Positions 41,446 to 50,154 of a DNA stretch of 52,803 bases are shown here, piece after piece (within the stretch, counting starts at the first letter, position 1; every line of letters begins with the position of its first letter). This stretch comes from an uncultured Acetatifactor sp. (lineage in GTDB: Bacteria > Bacillota > Clostridia > Lachnospirales > Lachnospiraceae): the NCBI GenBank assembly GCA_934394815.1, contig CAKRRD010000015.1, positions 1 through 52,803 of the forward strand. The letters run 5' to 3'. Position numbers and translations under genes: made by a program. The notes beneath the pieces were generated by a model. The model worked only from the letters and a program-made list of their open reading frames with translations, ran no database searches and was not told the origin of the DNA.

Positions 41446-43635
41446 CTACATACTTTTCCGCTCTGCGATCTCCGCCATCTTGGCATCGTTCAGTCTCGTA
41501 TCTCCGTGCACTCTGGAGTAAGACAGATAGCCGTTCATACGGTCGATCTTGGTCAGGTTACGGCTGCCGCAGACAGGACATACATCCATTTCCAGTTCCT
41601 GATGGCCACAGTCGTCACAGTACGCCAGTGACAGATTGACCCCTTCGTAGAAGCCCATATCCATGGCTCTGTGGATCAGTGTCTTGATAGCCTCGGTATT
41701 ATAGTCAATAGGATACTTTACATACTGGATCTTACCGCCATTGCTCAGATCCCAGAAGCGGTTCTCCAGATCCTGTTTCTGGATCGGTGTAATATCCTCG
41801 GTCACATGGCAATGGAAGCTGTTGCTGACATATTCTCTGTCGGATACGCCTTCGATAATACCGTATTTTTCCCGGAACTGCTTTACCTGCAGACCGCACA
41901 GATTCTCTGCGGGAGTTCCGTAGATGGCATACAGGTTGCCGTCCTCTTCCTTATACTCGGAGATTTTCTGATTGATATGTTCCAGAACCTCCACTGCAAA
42001 TGCTCCGTCTTCCACCAGCGATTTCCCGTTATACAGTTCCTGCAACTCATTCAATGCCGTAATGCCGAAGCTGGCCGTTGCGGATTTTAATAACGGTTTG
42101 ATCTTATCTGTCAGCTTCAGATGACCGCCTAAGAATCCTCCCTCGCAATACGCCAGAGGATTCGTGGAAGCGCGCATTTCTCCCAGATAAGCATAGGTCC
42201 GGATATGCAGCTGGCGGATCAGTTCCAGATAATAATCCAGCACTTCATAGAAATCTTTGCTCTCTTTTCTCGCTTTGGCCAGAATCATGGGCAGATGCAG
42301 AGAAACCGCACCGATGTTGAAACGGCCCACGAATACCGGCTGATCCTTGTCATCCGCAGGGTGCATGCCGCCTCTCTCATACCAGGGAGACAGAAATGCC
42401 CTGCAGCCCATGGGAGATACGATCCTGCCGTACTGTTTGTACATGCTTGCCACATAGCCCTTACCGGTGAGGCTCAGCCAGTCGGGATACATGGTTTTGG
42501 CGGAACATTCCACACCCGCCTCGAACACATCCTCCAGAGGCTTTCCGGGGCCGTGCAGATTCTCATCATATAAAAATACGATCTTCGGGAACAGAACCGG
42601 CTTCTTGTGATCTTTCTTGCCCTGTCCCTTTTTACGGACATCCAGCATGGTAATGGTAGCCATCTTTGCAAATCTGCCGGTGCCGGTTCCTGCGGTCACG
42701 GTAATAAACGGATAGTCGCCACGGCTGCTGGCCACGGTATTGAACTTGTACTCCCATCCCTGGAAGCCCTGTTCGAATTCTTTCCTCACATCCGCCAGTG
42801 CCTCTGCCTCCGCCACATCTGCGTTGATTCCCAGACGCTCATATTTTGCCAGAGCCCGGTTGTAGGATTTCTCCGCGTAAGGCTCCAGAATCAGGTCCAC
42901 GCTGGGTACGGTAAATCCACCATACTGCTGGCTGGCAGCACTTAATACAATATCGCCGATGACGTCGAAGGCCACATCCAGCGTCTTGGGTTCATTATAC
43001 CAGATATTTCCCATCTCAAAGCCACCGGTCAGAACGCTCTGCACATCGAACAGGCAGCAGTTCATGGTGTCTCTTCTGGCCGACATGTCGTGGACATAAA
43101 TATAGCCGTCCCGGCAGGCCTGGATCTCTTCCGTAGTCAGGAAGAACTTCTGATACAGTTCCTTGTTCAGCTGATTGAAGATCAGGCTGCGCTTGGTGGA
43201 TACCAATGCGGAATCTGTGTTGGCATTCTCCTTGTCACCGATGTACATGATGGACTGGCTCTTTTTATAGACATCATCCAGCATCCGTACAAAATCCTGT
43301 TTATAGTTACGATAGTCGCGGTAGCTTTTTGCAACGACCGGTTTTACCTGCTCCAGAGCACTTTCCACAATATTGTGCATAATGGGAATGGGAACTTCAT
43401 CCACTTCCAGCTCGTTTACTTTCTCTACCACATACCGGCAGATCTGCTCTTTTTCTTCTCTGGTGAATTTTGTCAGGGCACGATACGCACTCTTGCCTAC
43501 GGCACTGATCACCTTCTGTACATTAAAAAGTTCCTTGCTTCCGTCCTTTTTAACGACATAAATCTCCCTGTCCGGTCTGAACTTTTTGCCATAATCTACA
43601 TTTTCTTCATGATCATGTTCAAAATTGCTGCTCAT
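41446..43635 (-). CDS. nrdD: Anaerobic ribonucleoside-triphosphate reductase (class III)
   Basis: A 729-residue oxygen-sensitive enzyme that reduces ribonucleoside triphosphates to deoxy forms. An ATP-cone domain lies at about 22-110 (REIYVVKKDGSKELFNVQKVISAVG). The catalytic ten-stranded barrel follows. A C-terminal zinc finger has two CxxC pairs (CDDCG and CPVCG), and the glycyl-radical site is in RMNGYLSYSRVHGDTRLN. The ATG at 43635 is chosen because AGGGAAG lies upstream; the 34-residue extension covers promoter sequence. Upstream are a consensus promoter and two NrdR boxes. Confidence 0.97.
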   Translation of the reverse strand: MSSNFEHDHEENVDYGKKFRPDREIYVVKKDGSKELFNVQKVISAVGKSAYRALTKFTREEKEQICRYVVEKVNELEVDEVPIPIMHNIVESALEQVKPVVAKSYRDYRNYKQDFVRMLDDVYKKSQSIMYIGDKENANTDSALVSTKRSLIFNQLNKELYQKFFLTTEEIQACRDGYIYVHDMSARRDTMNCCLFDVQSVLTGGFEMGNIWYNEPKTLDVAFDVIGDIVLSAASQQYGGFTVPSVDLILEPYAEKSYNRALAKYERLGINADVAEAEALADVRKEFEQGFQGWEYKFNTVASSRGDYPFITVTAGTGTGRFAKMATITMLDVRKKGQGKKDHKKPVLFPKIVFLYDENLHGPGKPLEDVFEAGVECSAKTMYPDWLSLTGKGYVASMYKQYGRIVSPMGCRAFLSPWYERGGMHPADDKDQPVFVGRFNIGAVSLHLPMILAKARKESKDFYEVLDYYLELIRQLHIRTYAYLGEMRASTNPLAYCEGGFLGGHLKLTDKIKPLLKSATASFGITALNELQELYNGKSLVEDGAFAVEVLEHINQKISEYKEEDGNLYAIYGTPAENLCGLQVKQFREKYGIIEGVSDREYVSNSFHCHVTEDITPIQKQDLENRFWDLSNGGKIQYVKYPIDYNTEAIKTLIHRAMDMGFYEGVNLSLAYCDDCGHQELEMDVCPVCGSRNLTKIDRMNGYLSYSRVHGDTRLNDAKMAEIAERKSM

Positions 43636-43715
43636 CTTTCTCTTCCCTTCATCCGATAATCTCCGGCAGCTGCCGGATCTACTGTATTTCCCCTTACTTA
43701 CGATACTGTTTACAA

Positions 43716-43731
43716 ACACCATATATGGTGT
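43716..43731. promoter_or_regulatory. NrdR box 1 (perfect 16-bp palindrome)
   Basis: ACACCATATATGGTGT is a perfect palindrome and fits the NrdR consensus acaCwAtATaTwGtgt. Its centre is 30 bases from that of the second box, close to three helical turns. NrdR represses ribonucleotide reductase genes when dATP is high. Confidence 0.85.
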
Positions 43732-43745
43732 CTGCAAACGTCAAA

Positions 43746-43761
43746 AAGCAATATATTGTGG
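43746..43761. promoter_or_regulatory. NrdR box 2
   Basis: The core GCAATATATTGTG matches the NrdR consensus centre, with less perfect flanks. It lies directly after the -10 element of the nrdD promoter, over the expected transcription start. Confidence 0.75.
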
Positions 43762-43773
43762 GTGCTATGTACC

Positions 43774-43802
43774 AGTATAAAAAAGAATCCCTGGCTTGTC
43801 AA
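43774..43802 (-). promoter_or_regulatory. Consensus promoter of nrdD-nrdG
   Basis: TTGACA (43797-43802) and TATACT (43774-43779) on the minus strand are separated by 17 bases. The start of transcription near 43767 is immediately before the two NrdR boxes, so repressor binding would block initiation or escape. Confidence 0.85.
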
Positions 43803-43857
43803 CGAGGGATCCTCTGGAAAACTATACAAAAAAGATTTTTAAATTTTGGGTAACTTT

Positions 43858-44856
43858 TTATTCTCTGTCCCGCGACTGCTCACGCAGAATATCCGAAAGC
43901 CACTGTACATACCGTTTTTGCACCGCTTCCGGAGCGACGATCCTGGCCCCCGGTCCGATACCGGACAGCCATCCGAAGAACTGTCCGCTGACCGCCACCT
44001 TCGCCCGGATCCGGAACACCTCCTCCGACATGGGACGGATATCCGCCTCTCTGCCGAAACGATCCAGTACCACACCGGTCAGCCGCATCGGGAACTCCAT
44101 GGTCACCGTACTCTCCTCCCCGGCAAACATGCCGAAGGTCTGGTTTGTATAAGAGGTCACATCAATCTGTGAGAACTGTTCCACCCCTTCTCTGGGCAGA
44201 TCCGTCACTTCCGCCTGTCCCATCTTATCCACACGGTAATGCTTGATTACCTTGTCTTCACTGTCATAAGCGGCCAGATAATAATTTTCCTCCCGCCAGA
44301 TCAGCGCCCAGGGGCTGACACATTTGTTCCCGTTTGCTCTGGGTACCAGCTGTTTTTTCAGATTCCAGTCCAGATAGATAAAGGATATCTGTCTGTTCTC
44401 CTGAATCGCCCGGTGAATGGCATCAATGCTGTAATAGATACTCTCGTTCTCCGTCTTGACTCTTCCCGCCACATAGACTTGTCTCTGCAGCTTGCCGGCA
44501 TCATTTTTTCCGGCGAACCGCTCCAGTTTGCGGATCAGTTCTCTGGATTTCTTCGTGGTAATGAAACGGGAAGACTGTACCGCATCCACCAGAAGTTTTA
44601 GTTCCGGCAGTTCAAACTCCCGGCTGCCCAGATAATATCCGCCACCCAGTCTGCTCTGCACCTGTACCACGTCATAGCCAAAATCCACAAGGCATTCCAT
44701 ATCGTTGTAGATGCTCTTGCGCTCCGCATGGATTCCCTGGTTCTCCAGATATTTTATAATATCCGGGGTACTCATGGGATGCTTTTCGTCCGTGTTCTCC
44801 TGCAGCATCCTGATCAGATATAAAAGTTTTAATTTCTGTCCCGACGATTTTGCCAT
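43858..44856 (-). CDS. WYL-domain transcriptional regulator
   Basis: A 332-residue protein with an N-terminal winged-helix region (about 1-65: LLYLIRMLQENTDEKHPMSTPDIIKYLE in pieces, HAERKSIYNDMECL), and a WYL ligand-sensing domain at about 140-225 (ISFIYLDWNLKKQLVPR; VSPWALIWREENYYLAAYD). A C-terminal WCX-like part ends it. Such regulators sense nucleic acids or small ligands, often in defence or DNA-damage loci, but the ligand is not known here. It starts 3 bases after the 49-residue membrane protein's stop, so the two form an operon with a promoter at 45064. Confidence 0.9.
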   Translation of the reverse strand: MAKSSGQKLKLLYLIRMLQENTDEKHPMSTPDIIKYLENQGIHAERKSIYNDMECLVDFGYDVVQVQSRLGGGYYLGSREFELPELKLLVDAVQSSRFITTKKSRELIRKLERFAGKNDAGKLQRQVYVAGRVKTENESIYYSIDAIHRAIQENRQISFIYLDWNLKKQLVPRANGNKCVSPWALIWREENYYLAAYDSEDKVIKHYRVDKMGQAEVTDLPREGVEQFSQIDVTSYTNQTFGMFAGEESTVTMEFPMRLTGVVLDRFGREADIRPMSEEVFRIRAKVAVSGQFFGWLSGIGPGARIVAPEAVQKRYVQWLSDILREQSRDRE

Positions 44857-44859
44857 GGA

Positions 44860-45009
44860 TTATTCTTCTGCCTGTTTCTTTTCCGATGTCGCATTTTTCT
44901 TCTTACGCAGAGTGATTCCCAGTGTAATGGCTGCCGCACCCACGGCTGCAATAACGATCAGTACCATCAGATAAGATAAAAATGAATTAAAAAAGCTTAC
45001 CACTGCCAT
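44860..45009 (-). CDS. Small single-pass membrane protein (49 aa)
   Basis: A short reading frame of 49 residues with a strong AAAGGGAG binding site eight bases before the ATG. It begins MAVVSFFNSFLSYLMVLIV, continues through a glycine/alanine-rich hydrophobic helix (VIAAVGAAAITLGITL), and ends in a highly charged tail (RKKKNATSEKKQAEE). It looks like a type of single-span micro-protein with the tail in the cytoplasm. It directly precedes the WYL regulator gene (stop-to-start 3 bases). I do not know its family. Confidence 0.7.
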   Translation of the reverse strand: MAVVSFFNSFLSYLMVLIVIAAVGAAAITLGITLRKKKNATSEKKQAEE

Positions 45010-45063
45010 AATGTTTTCTCCCTTTCCGAACACTTTATCTCAAAAACAATTGCATTTACAAGA

Positions 45064-45093
45064 AGTATACCAATGAAATCCCCGCATCGTCAA
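45064..45093 (-). promoter_or_regulatory. Promoter of the small membrane protein/WYL pair
   Basis: TTGACG (45088-45093) and TATACT (45064-45069) on the minus strand are separated by 18 bases. The -35 element overlaps the stop codon of the upstream MutS-like gene. Confidence 0.6.
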
Positions 45094-46808
45094 GTGGTCC
45101 CTTCCGATATCAGAGAGGGATTTTCCGTCCATTTTCCCGTTTTCAGAAAGTTTTCCGCCTGTCCGGAGGCCTTCTTTATGATCTCCCCATCATATCCCAT
45201 CATCTGAAGCAGCCGGATCGCATTTCTGGTGGATGCTTTTCCCGGCAGCAGCTGATAGGGGAACAGAATATCTCCGTCCCGGATCACTTCCTCAAAATGA
45301 TAGTTGTCATAGTATTCCTTCAAAAGCTCTGTCATCTCGATATCATGGGTGGCTGTAAATCCAAGTGCCCCGCTTTCCGCCAGCCGGATCATTATCTGCG
45401 TTGCAGCTGCAATCCTCTCCACCGTATTGGTTCCTCTGAGGACCTCATCCACAAAGCAAAGTATCGGCCCGTCCTTCTCCTGCGCCGCATCCAGAATTCG
45501 TTTGAGGGACCTTATCTCCACAATATAATAGCTTTCCCCGTTCTCCATGCTGTCCCGCAGTGCCATGGAGGAAAAGATCCTAAATACCGGTGCATGATAA
45601 CTTTCCGCCGCACAGGTATGGATTGTCTGTGCCAGAACGGCATTCACCGCCACCATTTTTAAAAAAGTGGATTTGCCGGAAGCATTGGAGCCGGTCAGCA
45701 GGATTCCTCTGTCCGCCCGGATACTGTTTTTCACCGGATGCGTAAGCAACGGATGCCACCCCTTCTCCATGTGCAGGAAGGCATCCTTCGCTTCCTCTTC
45801 CAGCTGCGGAATACAATACCCTTCCAGGGATCTCCGGAATCCGCCTACGGAGATCGCCATATCCAGATACCCAGTGATTGTAAGCATGATCTCCACCTGT
45901 CCTGTCTTCTTCCGCAGTTTTTCCAGCATCCGGTTAAATTGCAGGATATCCAGATGTAATATCATCCTGAGATAGTCCGCCAGAATATCTAACGGATTCC
46001 CCCCGATCCGCCCCTGATTGCCGGCCATGACCCAATAGGAACCTCTTTTCAACTCCCGCAGGCTTTTCAGCGCTTTTCGCAGTTCTTCCAATTCTTTTTG
46101 ATATACCGGTATTTTCTGTTTCTCCAGTTCCTCACATACATCCACCAGCCGCAGCACGTAGGCAAAGCTGATAATATAGGGTTCGATTACCTTTTTCTCC
46201 TTAAAATACGTCAGGATATGCCAGAGCATACATACAACGATTCCCACGCTGCCCACGGCCGGCTGCACAAATAGCAGTGCCAGAAACGGAAGATACAGAA
46301 GATTCCCCAGTAAGATTTTCCGGTTGGAACGTTCCCCCAGATAATCCAGATTGTCCAGATAATCATAAAGAGAATATTTTCCCAGATGTCCCAGCCGTTT
46401 CATCAACAGCTGGATCCGTACTTTTGTATCCTCCTGCTCCTCCAGCCAGTTAACCACCTCCTCCAGATGCTCCAATGCTTCTTTTCCGCAGGAAATATTC
46501 CGGAGCGTATAGTACAAATATTCCTCTCCCGCCGCGGAACAGGTCCTGTCGATCCGGCAAAAGACCGCATCCATCCCCAGATCGTTCCATGTGATATCAT
46601 CCAGCTGCCTCTCTTCCTTATGCCGTTCCAGATAGCTGCCCAGTCTTGCAAACCGTTCCAGCGAATATTCCTTCGGCGGTTCTTTTCCATAATTTTCACG
46701 AAGGAACTTCCGGAACTGTTTTTCCTGTTTTTTTGCCTGCACCAGTTCCTGTGCGATCATAAATACAAAAAGCAAAAGCAATATGCCCGTAAATACAACA
46801 AATTCCAT
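45090..46808 (-). CDS. Membrane-anchored MutS-family ATPase
   Basis: A 572-residue protein with the C-terminal ATPase of MutS (domain V): Walker A GSNASGKST, Walker B ILCFVDEVLRGTNTVERIAAA and ATHDIEMTELL. It lacks the mismatch-recognition and connector domains of MutS and the Smr nuclease of MutS2. Hydrophobic segments are at the N-terminus (about 3-20) and in the middle (about 170-215), so it is probably membrane-bound. Similar MutS-related proteins are widespread in Firmicutes and Bacteroidetes without an assigned function. I use the ATG at 46808 with AAGTGGG upstream, not the GTG at 46820. Confidence 0.85.
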   Translation of the reverse strand: MEFVVFTGILLLLFVFMIAQELVQAKKQEKQFRKFLRENYGKEPPKEYSLERFARLGSYLERHKEERQLDDITWNDLGMDAVFCRIDRTCSAAGEEYLYYTLRNISCGKEALEHLEEVVNWLEEQEDTKVRIQLLMKRLGHLGKYSLYDYLDNLDYLGERSNRKILLGNLLYLPFLALLFVQPAVGSVGIVVCMLWHILTYFKEKKVIEPYIISFAYVLRLVDVCEELEKQKIPVYQKELEELRKALKSLRELKRGSYWVMAGNQGRIGGNPLDILADYLRMILHLDILQFNRMLEKLRKKTGQVEIMLTITGYLDMAISVGGFRRSLEGYCIPQLEEEAKDAFLHMEKGWHPLLTHPVKNSIRADRGILLTGSNASGKSTFLKMVAVNAVLAQTIHTCAAESYHAPVFRIFSSMALRDSMENGESYYIVEIRSLKRILDAAQEKDGPILCFVDEVLRGTNTVERIAAATQIMIRLAESGALGFTATHDIEMTELLKEYYDNYHFEEVIRDGDILFPYQLLPGKASTRNAIRLLQMMGYDGEIIKKASGQAENFLKTGKWTENPSLISEGTT

Positions 46809-46841
46809 ATTTTTTCCCACTTTTCCGGATATAAGAAGACA

Positions 46842-46862
46842 GGCACCGCCCCGTGCAGTGCC
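46842..46862 (-). terminator. Weak hairpin after the NCS2 permease
   Basis: GGCAC (46842-46846) and GTGCC (46858-46862) form a short GC-rich stem, followed on the minus strand by TGTCTTCTTAT. It is a plausible but weak terminator of the purine-salvage unit. Confidence 0.35.
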
Positions 46863-46910
46863 CGCCCCATATTCTGACCTGTTTTTTATTTCTTATGTGT
46901 CAAAGCCCCC

Positions 46911-48341
46911 TTATGCGACAATAAAGAACTTTAACAGGAAGATCAAAGATAATACATAGGTAAGTACGGATACGTCCCTGGCCTTACCGGTGAACACCTT
47001 GATGACGGTATAGGTGATCAGACCGATACCGATGGCATGTCCAATGGATCCGGAAATCGGCATGGCGATCATCATCAGCGCCACGGGAAGTGCCTGGCAG
47101 ATGTCTTCAAAATCTACATTCTTAAGCCCCGCTACCATCAGAACACCCACATAGATCAATGCCGCGGAAGTAGCCGCCGCAGGAATGATACTGGCGATGG
47201 GTGCGATGAAGATACATGCCAGGAACATGATGCCGGTGGTCAGCGCCGTAAGACCGGTACGTCCGCCTGCTTCCACGCCGGATGCGGACTCTACGAAGGT
47301 GGTAACGGTGGAAGTACCGGTGATGGAACCTGCCACAGTACCTACTGCATCAGACAACAGAGCCTGCTTCATTCCAGGCATTTTCCCATCCTTATCCAGC
47401 ATTCCCGCACGGCTTGCGGTTCCTACCAGAGTACCGATGGTATCAAACATATCAATGATGCAGAAAGTAACGATCAGGGTAATTGCAGTAAACCAGCCGA
47501 TCTGTACAAAGCCCTGGAAATTGAACTTAAACAGTGTGGTAGATGCCATATCTCCGAAAGCCGGTACGAAAGAAGCTGCAGCCAGAGAAGCGAAGGGATT
47601 GGTTCCCAGGAAAATAGCCTCTCCTGCCCAATAGATCACACTGGCGATCAACATGCCTGACAGAACGGCTCCCTTGACACCCTTCTGTGCCAGAATGACG
47701 ATGGCGAACAGACCTACAAACATGGTCACTACGGACAGCACCATTGCGGAATATCCGGATCCCATATTGGCCTTTGCCAGAGAAGGTGTCAATGCACCGA
47801 AAAAGTCTCTCATCGCATAGAAAGGTCCGCCGTTCTCGGAATAGATACCTGCGTTGGAACCGACACCGATGTTCAGCAGCATCAGGCCGATAGCCGGTGC
47901 GATACCGAGACGAACTCCCAGAGGAATCGCCTCTACGATCTTCTCACGGATGTTCAGTACGGAGAGGATCAGGAACACAATACCTTCTACCAGAACGATA
48001 CACAGGGCAGCCTGAAAAGATGCCACATAAGTCATGCCGGTCAGGGCTGCGATATTGGTTACTACCACTGCAAAGAAACTGTTCAGTCCCATGCCTGGAG
48101 CCATGGCAAAAGGCTTGTTCGCCAAAAATGCCATCACGACGGTACCGATTGCAGACGCAATACAGGTTGCAAGGAAAACACCGTTCCACAGTTCAGGCAT
48201 GGTATCCTTGCCAAAGCCGGTCAGCAGATTCGGATTCAGGGCTATGATATAAGCCATGGTCATGAACGTGGTCAGTCCGGCAATGATTTCTGTCTTTACA
48301 GTCGTGTTGTTTTCCTTCAATTTGAAGATTTTTTCTAACAT
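46911..48341 (-). CDS. NCS2-family (AzgA-type) purine permease
   Basis: A 476-residue membrane transporter with 12-14 hydrophobic segments. The AzgA-type signature TEIIAGLTTFMTMAYIIALNP is at the N-terminus; GVRLGIAPAIGLMLLNIG and the FCIIDMFDTIGTLVGTASRAG block (in two parts) and TSTVTTFVESASGVEAGGRTGLTAL (in pieces) are also typical. Likely cargo is adenine, guanine or hypoxanthine. The ATG at 48341 has AGGAGG upstream. It is the last gene of a unit with nucleoside phosphorylase, cytidine deaminase and an amidohydrolase, which supports purine uptake. No purine riboswitch is seen before it. Confidence 0.93.
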   Translation of the reverse strand: MLEKIFKLKENNTTVKTEIIAGLTTFMTMAYIIALNPNLLTGFGKDTMPELWNGVFLATCIASAIGTVVMAFLANKPFAMAPGMGLNSFFAVVVTNIAALTGMTYVASFQAALCIVLVEGIVFLILSVLNIREKIVEAIPLGVRLGIAPAIGLMLLNIGVGSNAGIYSENGGPFYAMRDFFGALTPSLAKANMGSGYSAMVLSVVTMFVGLFAIVILAQKGVKGAVLSGMLIASVIYWAGEAIFLGTNPFASLAAASFVPAFGDMASTTLFKFNFQGFVQIGWFTAITLIVTFCIIDMFDTIGTLVGTASRAGMLDKDGKMPGMKQALLSDAVGTVAGSITGTSTVTTFVESASGVEAGGRTGLTALTTGIMFLACIFIAPIASIIPAAATSAALIYVGVLMVAGLKNVDFEDICQALPVALMMIAMPISGSIGHAIGIGLITYTVIKVFTGKARDVSVLTYVLSLIFLLKFFIVA

Positions 48342-48410
48342 CTTTTCCCTCCTAAGTATTCTGGGAGCCACACGGGGAACTCCGTTCTATGTCTTCTGAG
48401 TTGTGTTTTC

Positions 48411-49715
48411 TCACTCAGTCAACAGTCTCTTTACAATCTTTTCGCATTTTGCGTAAATACGTTCGGGATCCTCTCCCACGTTGAACTCCCCATTGCGATA
48501 CAGGATCTTACCGCCGATCATGGTCATGCAGACATTGGATTTGCTGCCGCTGTAAACCAGATTCTTGGGAATATTGTGGATGGGCTGCATATTGGGCTGA
48601 TGCAGATCGATCATGATCAGATCGGCATATTTCCCCTTTGCCAGAACATCCGCACGGTTCAGGCGCATGGCTTTGGCACCGTTCACCGTTGCCATTCTCA
48701 ACACCTCCATGGCATCCATGCTGGAAGCATCCTTCTCTAACAATTTGCTCAAGCCGGTGACTAAGAACATTTCCCGAAACATATCCAGACAGTTGTTGCT
48801 GGCCGGGCCGTCGGTTCCGATAGCTACCGGAATCTTATGCCGTACATAATTGGCAATAGGTGCAATACCGCTGGCAAGCTTCGTGTTGGATCCGGGATTC
48901 GTGATCACATACATGCGGTGTCTGCGAAAGACATCCAGGTCCTGTTCTGTCACATGGACACAGTGGAAACCGCCTCCGCCATAATCAAACATTCCCAGTG
49001 AATCTAAGAACATGGGCGGAGTCATACCGTAGCGCCCCTTACATTCTTCCACTTCCTTCTCGGTCTCGGAGATATGGGCATATACCGGCGTCCGGTAATG
49101 GTGGGCCATTTCCGATACCTTCCAGAGCAGTTCCTTGGAACAGGTATATTCCGCATGGAAGCCCAGCTGATAACTGATCAGGGAATTCTTCTTATTCCAT
49201 TTTAAAAATTCTTCTTCCACCTGCTTCGGGGAAGAACTGAAATTGTTCAGCCCCGATACCAGTACGCAGCGCATTCCGGTATCCAGACAGGCCTCGGCAA
49301 TGGTATCCGGGGTCAGATACATGTCGAAAATGGATGTCACGCCGGAGGTCAGGTATTCCAGTACCGCCAGTCGGGTCAGTTCATAGATGTCTTCACCGGT
49401 CAGCTTTGCCTCCAGGGGGAATACCTGCTTGTTCAACCACTGGTCCAGAGGCAGGTCATCCGCCATGGAACGTAAGAACGTCATGCCGGAATGGGTATGT
49501 GCATTCTTGAATCCGGGCATCAGAAGATTCCCTTTACAGTCCAGTTCAATATCCCAGGCGATTCTTGGAAACTGGGATCTGTCCCATTCCTCCGCCAGTT
49601 CCTTCTGTTCCGCCACATAGGCAATCCTGTCATTTTTTACCCATACCTCACCATAGAAGACCTCTCTGCCGGGTTCCATGGTGAGAATTCGTGCATTGTA
49701 TAATCTGATATTCAT
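48411..49715 (-). CDS. Amidohydrolase, SAH/MTA deaminase-like
   Basis: A 434-residue metal-dependent hydrolase of the TRZ/ATZ (MtaD/SsnA) group. The metal site is visible as HTHSGMTF (KNAHTHSGMTFLR), a later GFHAEYTCS, AHISETEKEVEE, HCVHVTEQDL, and GTDGPASNNCLDM. Members deaminate S-adenosylhomocysteine, methylthioadenosine or guanine-type purines. Its place in a purine-salvage unit between cdd and the NCS2 permease makes adenosine-type deamination likely, but the substrate cannot be fixed from sequence. It overlaps cdd by four bases. Confidence 0.92.
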   Translation of the reverse strand: MNIRLYNARILTMEPGREVFYGEVWVKNDRIAYVAEQKELAEEWDRSQFPRIAWDIELDCKGNLLMPGFKNAHTHSGMTFLRSMADDLPLDQWLNKQVFPLEAKLTGEDIYELTRLAVLEYLTSGVTSIFDMYLTPDTIAEACLDTGMRCVLVSGLNNFSSSPKQVEEEFLKWNKKNSLISYQLGFHAEYTCSKELLWKVSEMAHHYRTPVYAHISETEKEVEECKGRYGMTPPMFLDSLGMFDYGGGGFHCVHVTEQDLDVFRRHRMYVITNPGSNTKLASGIAPIANYVRHKIPVAIGTDGPASNNCLDMFREMFLVTGLSKLLEKDASSMDAMEVLRMATVNGAKAMRLNRADVLAKGKYADLIMIDLHQPNMQPIHNIPKNLVYSGSKSNVCMTMIGGKILYRNGEFNVGEDPERIYAKCEKIVKRLLTE

Positions 49716-50134
49716 CTGATCGCATCTCCTCCAAATCCAAAAGGAAGTAATTCTTTTAAGGTATAGCTTTGATACTCCTGTTCACTTTTTACCACATAGA
49801 TCACAAAATCATCCCTGCAGAATTCCTGCATCACCTGTCGGCAGATGCCACAGGGATATGCATATTCCACCGGAGCTTCTCCGTTCCTGCCGCCGGCAAT
49901 GGCTATGGCGGCAAACTCCCGCGCGCCCTCGCTGACTGCCTTGAAAAAGGCGGTACGCTCCGCGCAGTTGGTAGCTCCGTAAGAAGCATTTTCAATATTC
50001 CCACCGAGGTATGTACGCCCCGCTGTGGTCAGCAGTGCTGCTCCCACCGTATAGCCGGAATAAGGAGCATATGCCAGTTTTCTGGCCTCCAAAGCCTGTC
50101 TGACCAGCGCTTTTTCTTCTGTCTCTGAGATCAT
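49712..50134 (-). CDS. cdd: Cytidine deaminase
   Basis: A 140-residue zinc enzyme that deaminates cytidine and deoxycytidine to uridine forms in pyrimidine salvage. The active-site motifs are NCAERTAFF (HAE/CAE type with Cys ligand and catalytic Glu) and PCGICRQVMQEF (PCxxC zinc ligands). GGNIENASYGAT binds the nucleoside. AAGGAG precedes the ATG. It is between the nucleoside phosphorylase and the amidohydrolase genes in one unit. Confidence 0.96.
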   Translation of the reverse strand: MISETEEKALVRQALEARKLAYAPYSGYTVGAALLTTAGRTYLGGNIENASYGATNCAERTAFFKAVSEGAREFAAIAIAGGRNGEAPVEYAYPCGICRQVMQEFCRDDFVIYVVKSEQEYQSYTLKELLPFGFGGDAIR

Positions 50135-50154
50135 CCGGGTCTCCTTTTTTATGC

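Noticed and set aside
43636..43715. Second start for nrdD within 43636-43737
   Set aside because: That part of the frame covers the NrdR box and leader and has no family similarity; the ATG at 43635 has a binding site and begins the ATP-cone domain normally.
45090..46808. MutS2
   Set aside because: There is no Smr nuclease domain or clamp, and membrane segments are present, so it is not MutS2.
48342..48410. Purine riboswitch before the NCS2 permease or the nucleoside phosphorylase
   Set aside because: The gap before the permease is only about 70 bases, and the leader at 50980-51066 shows no three-way-junction pattern with the conserved loops.
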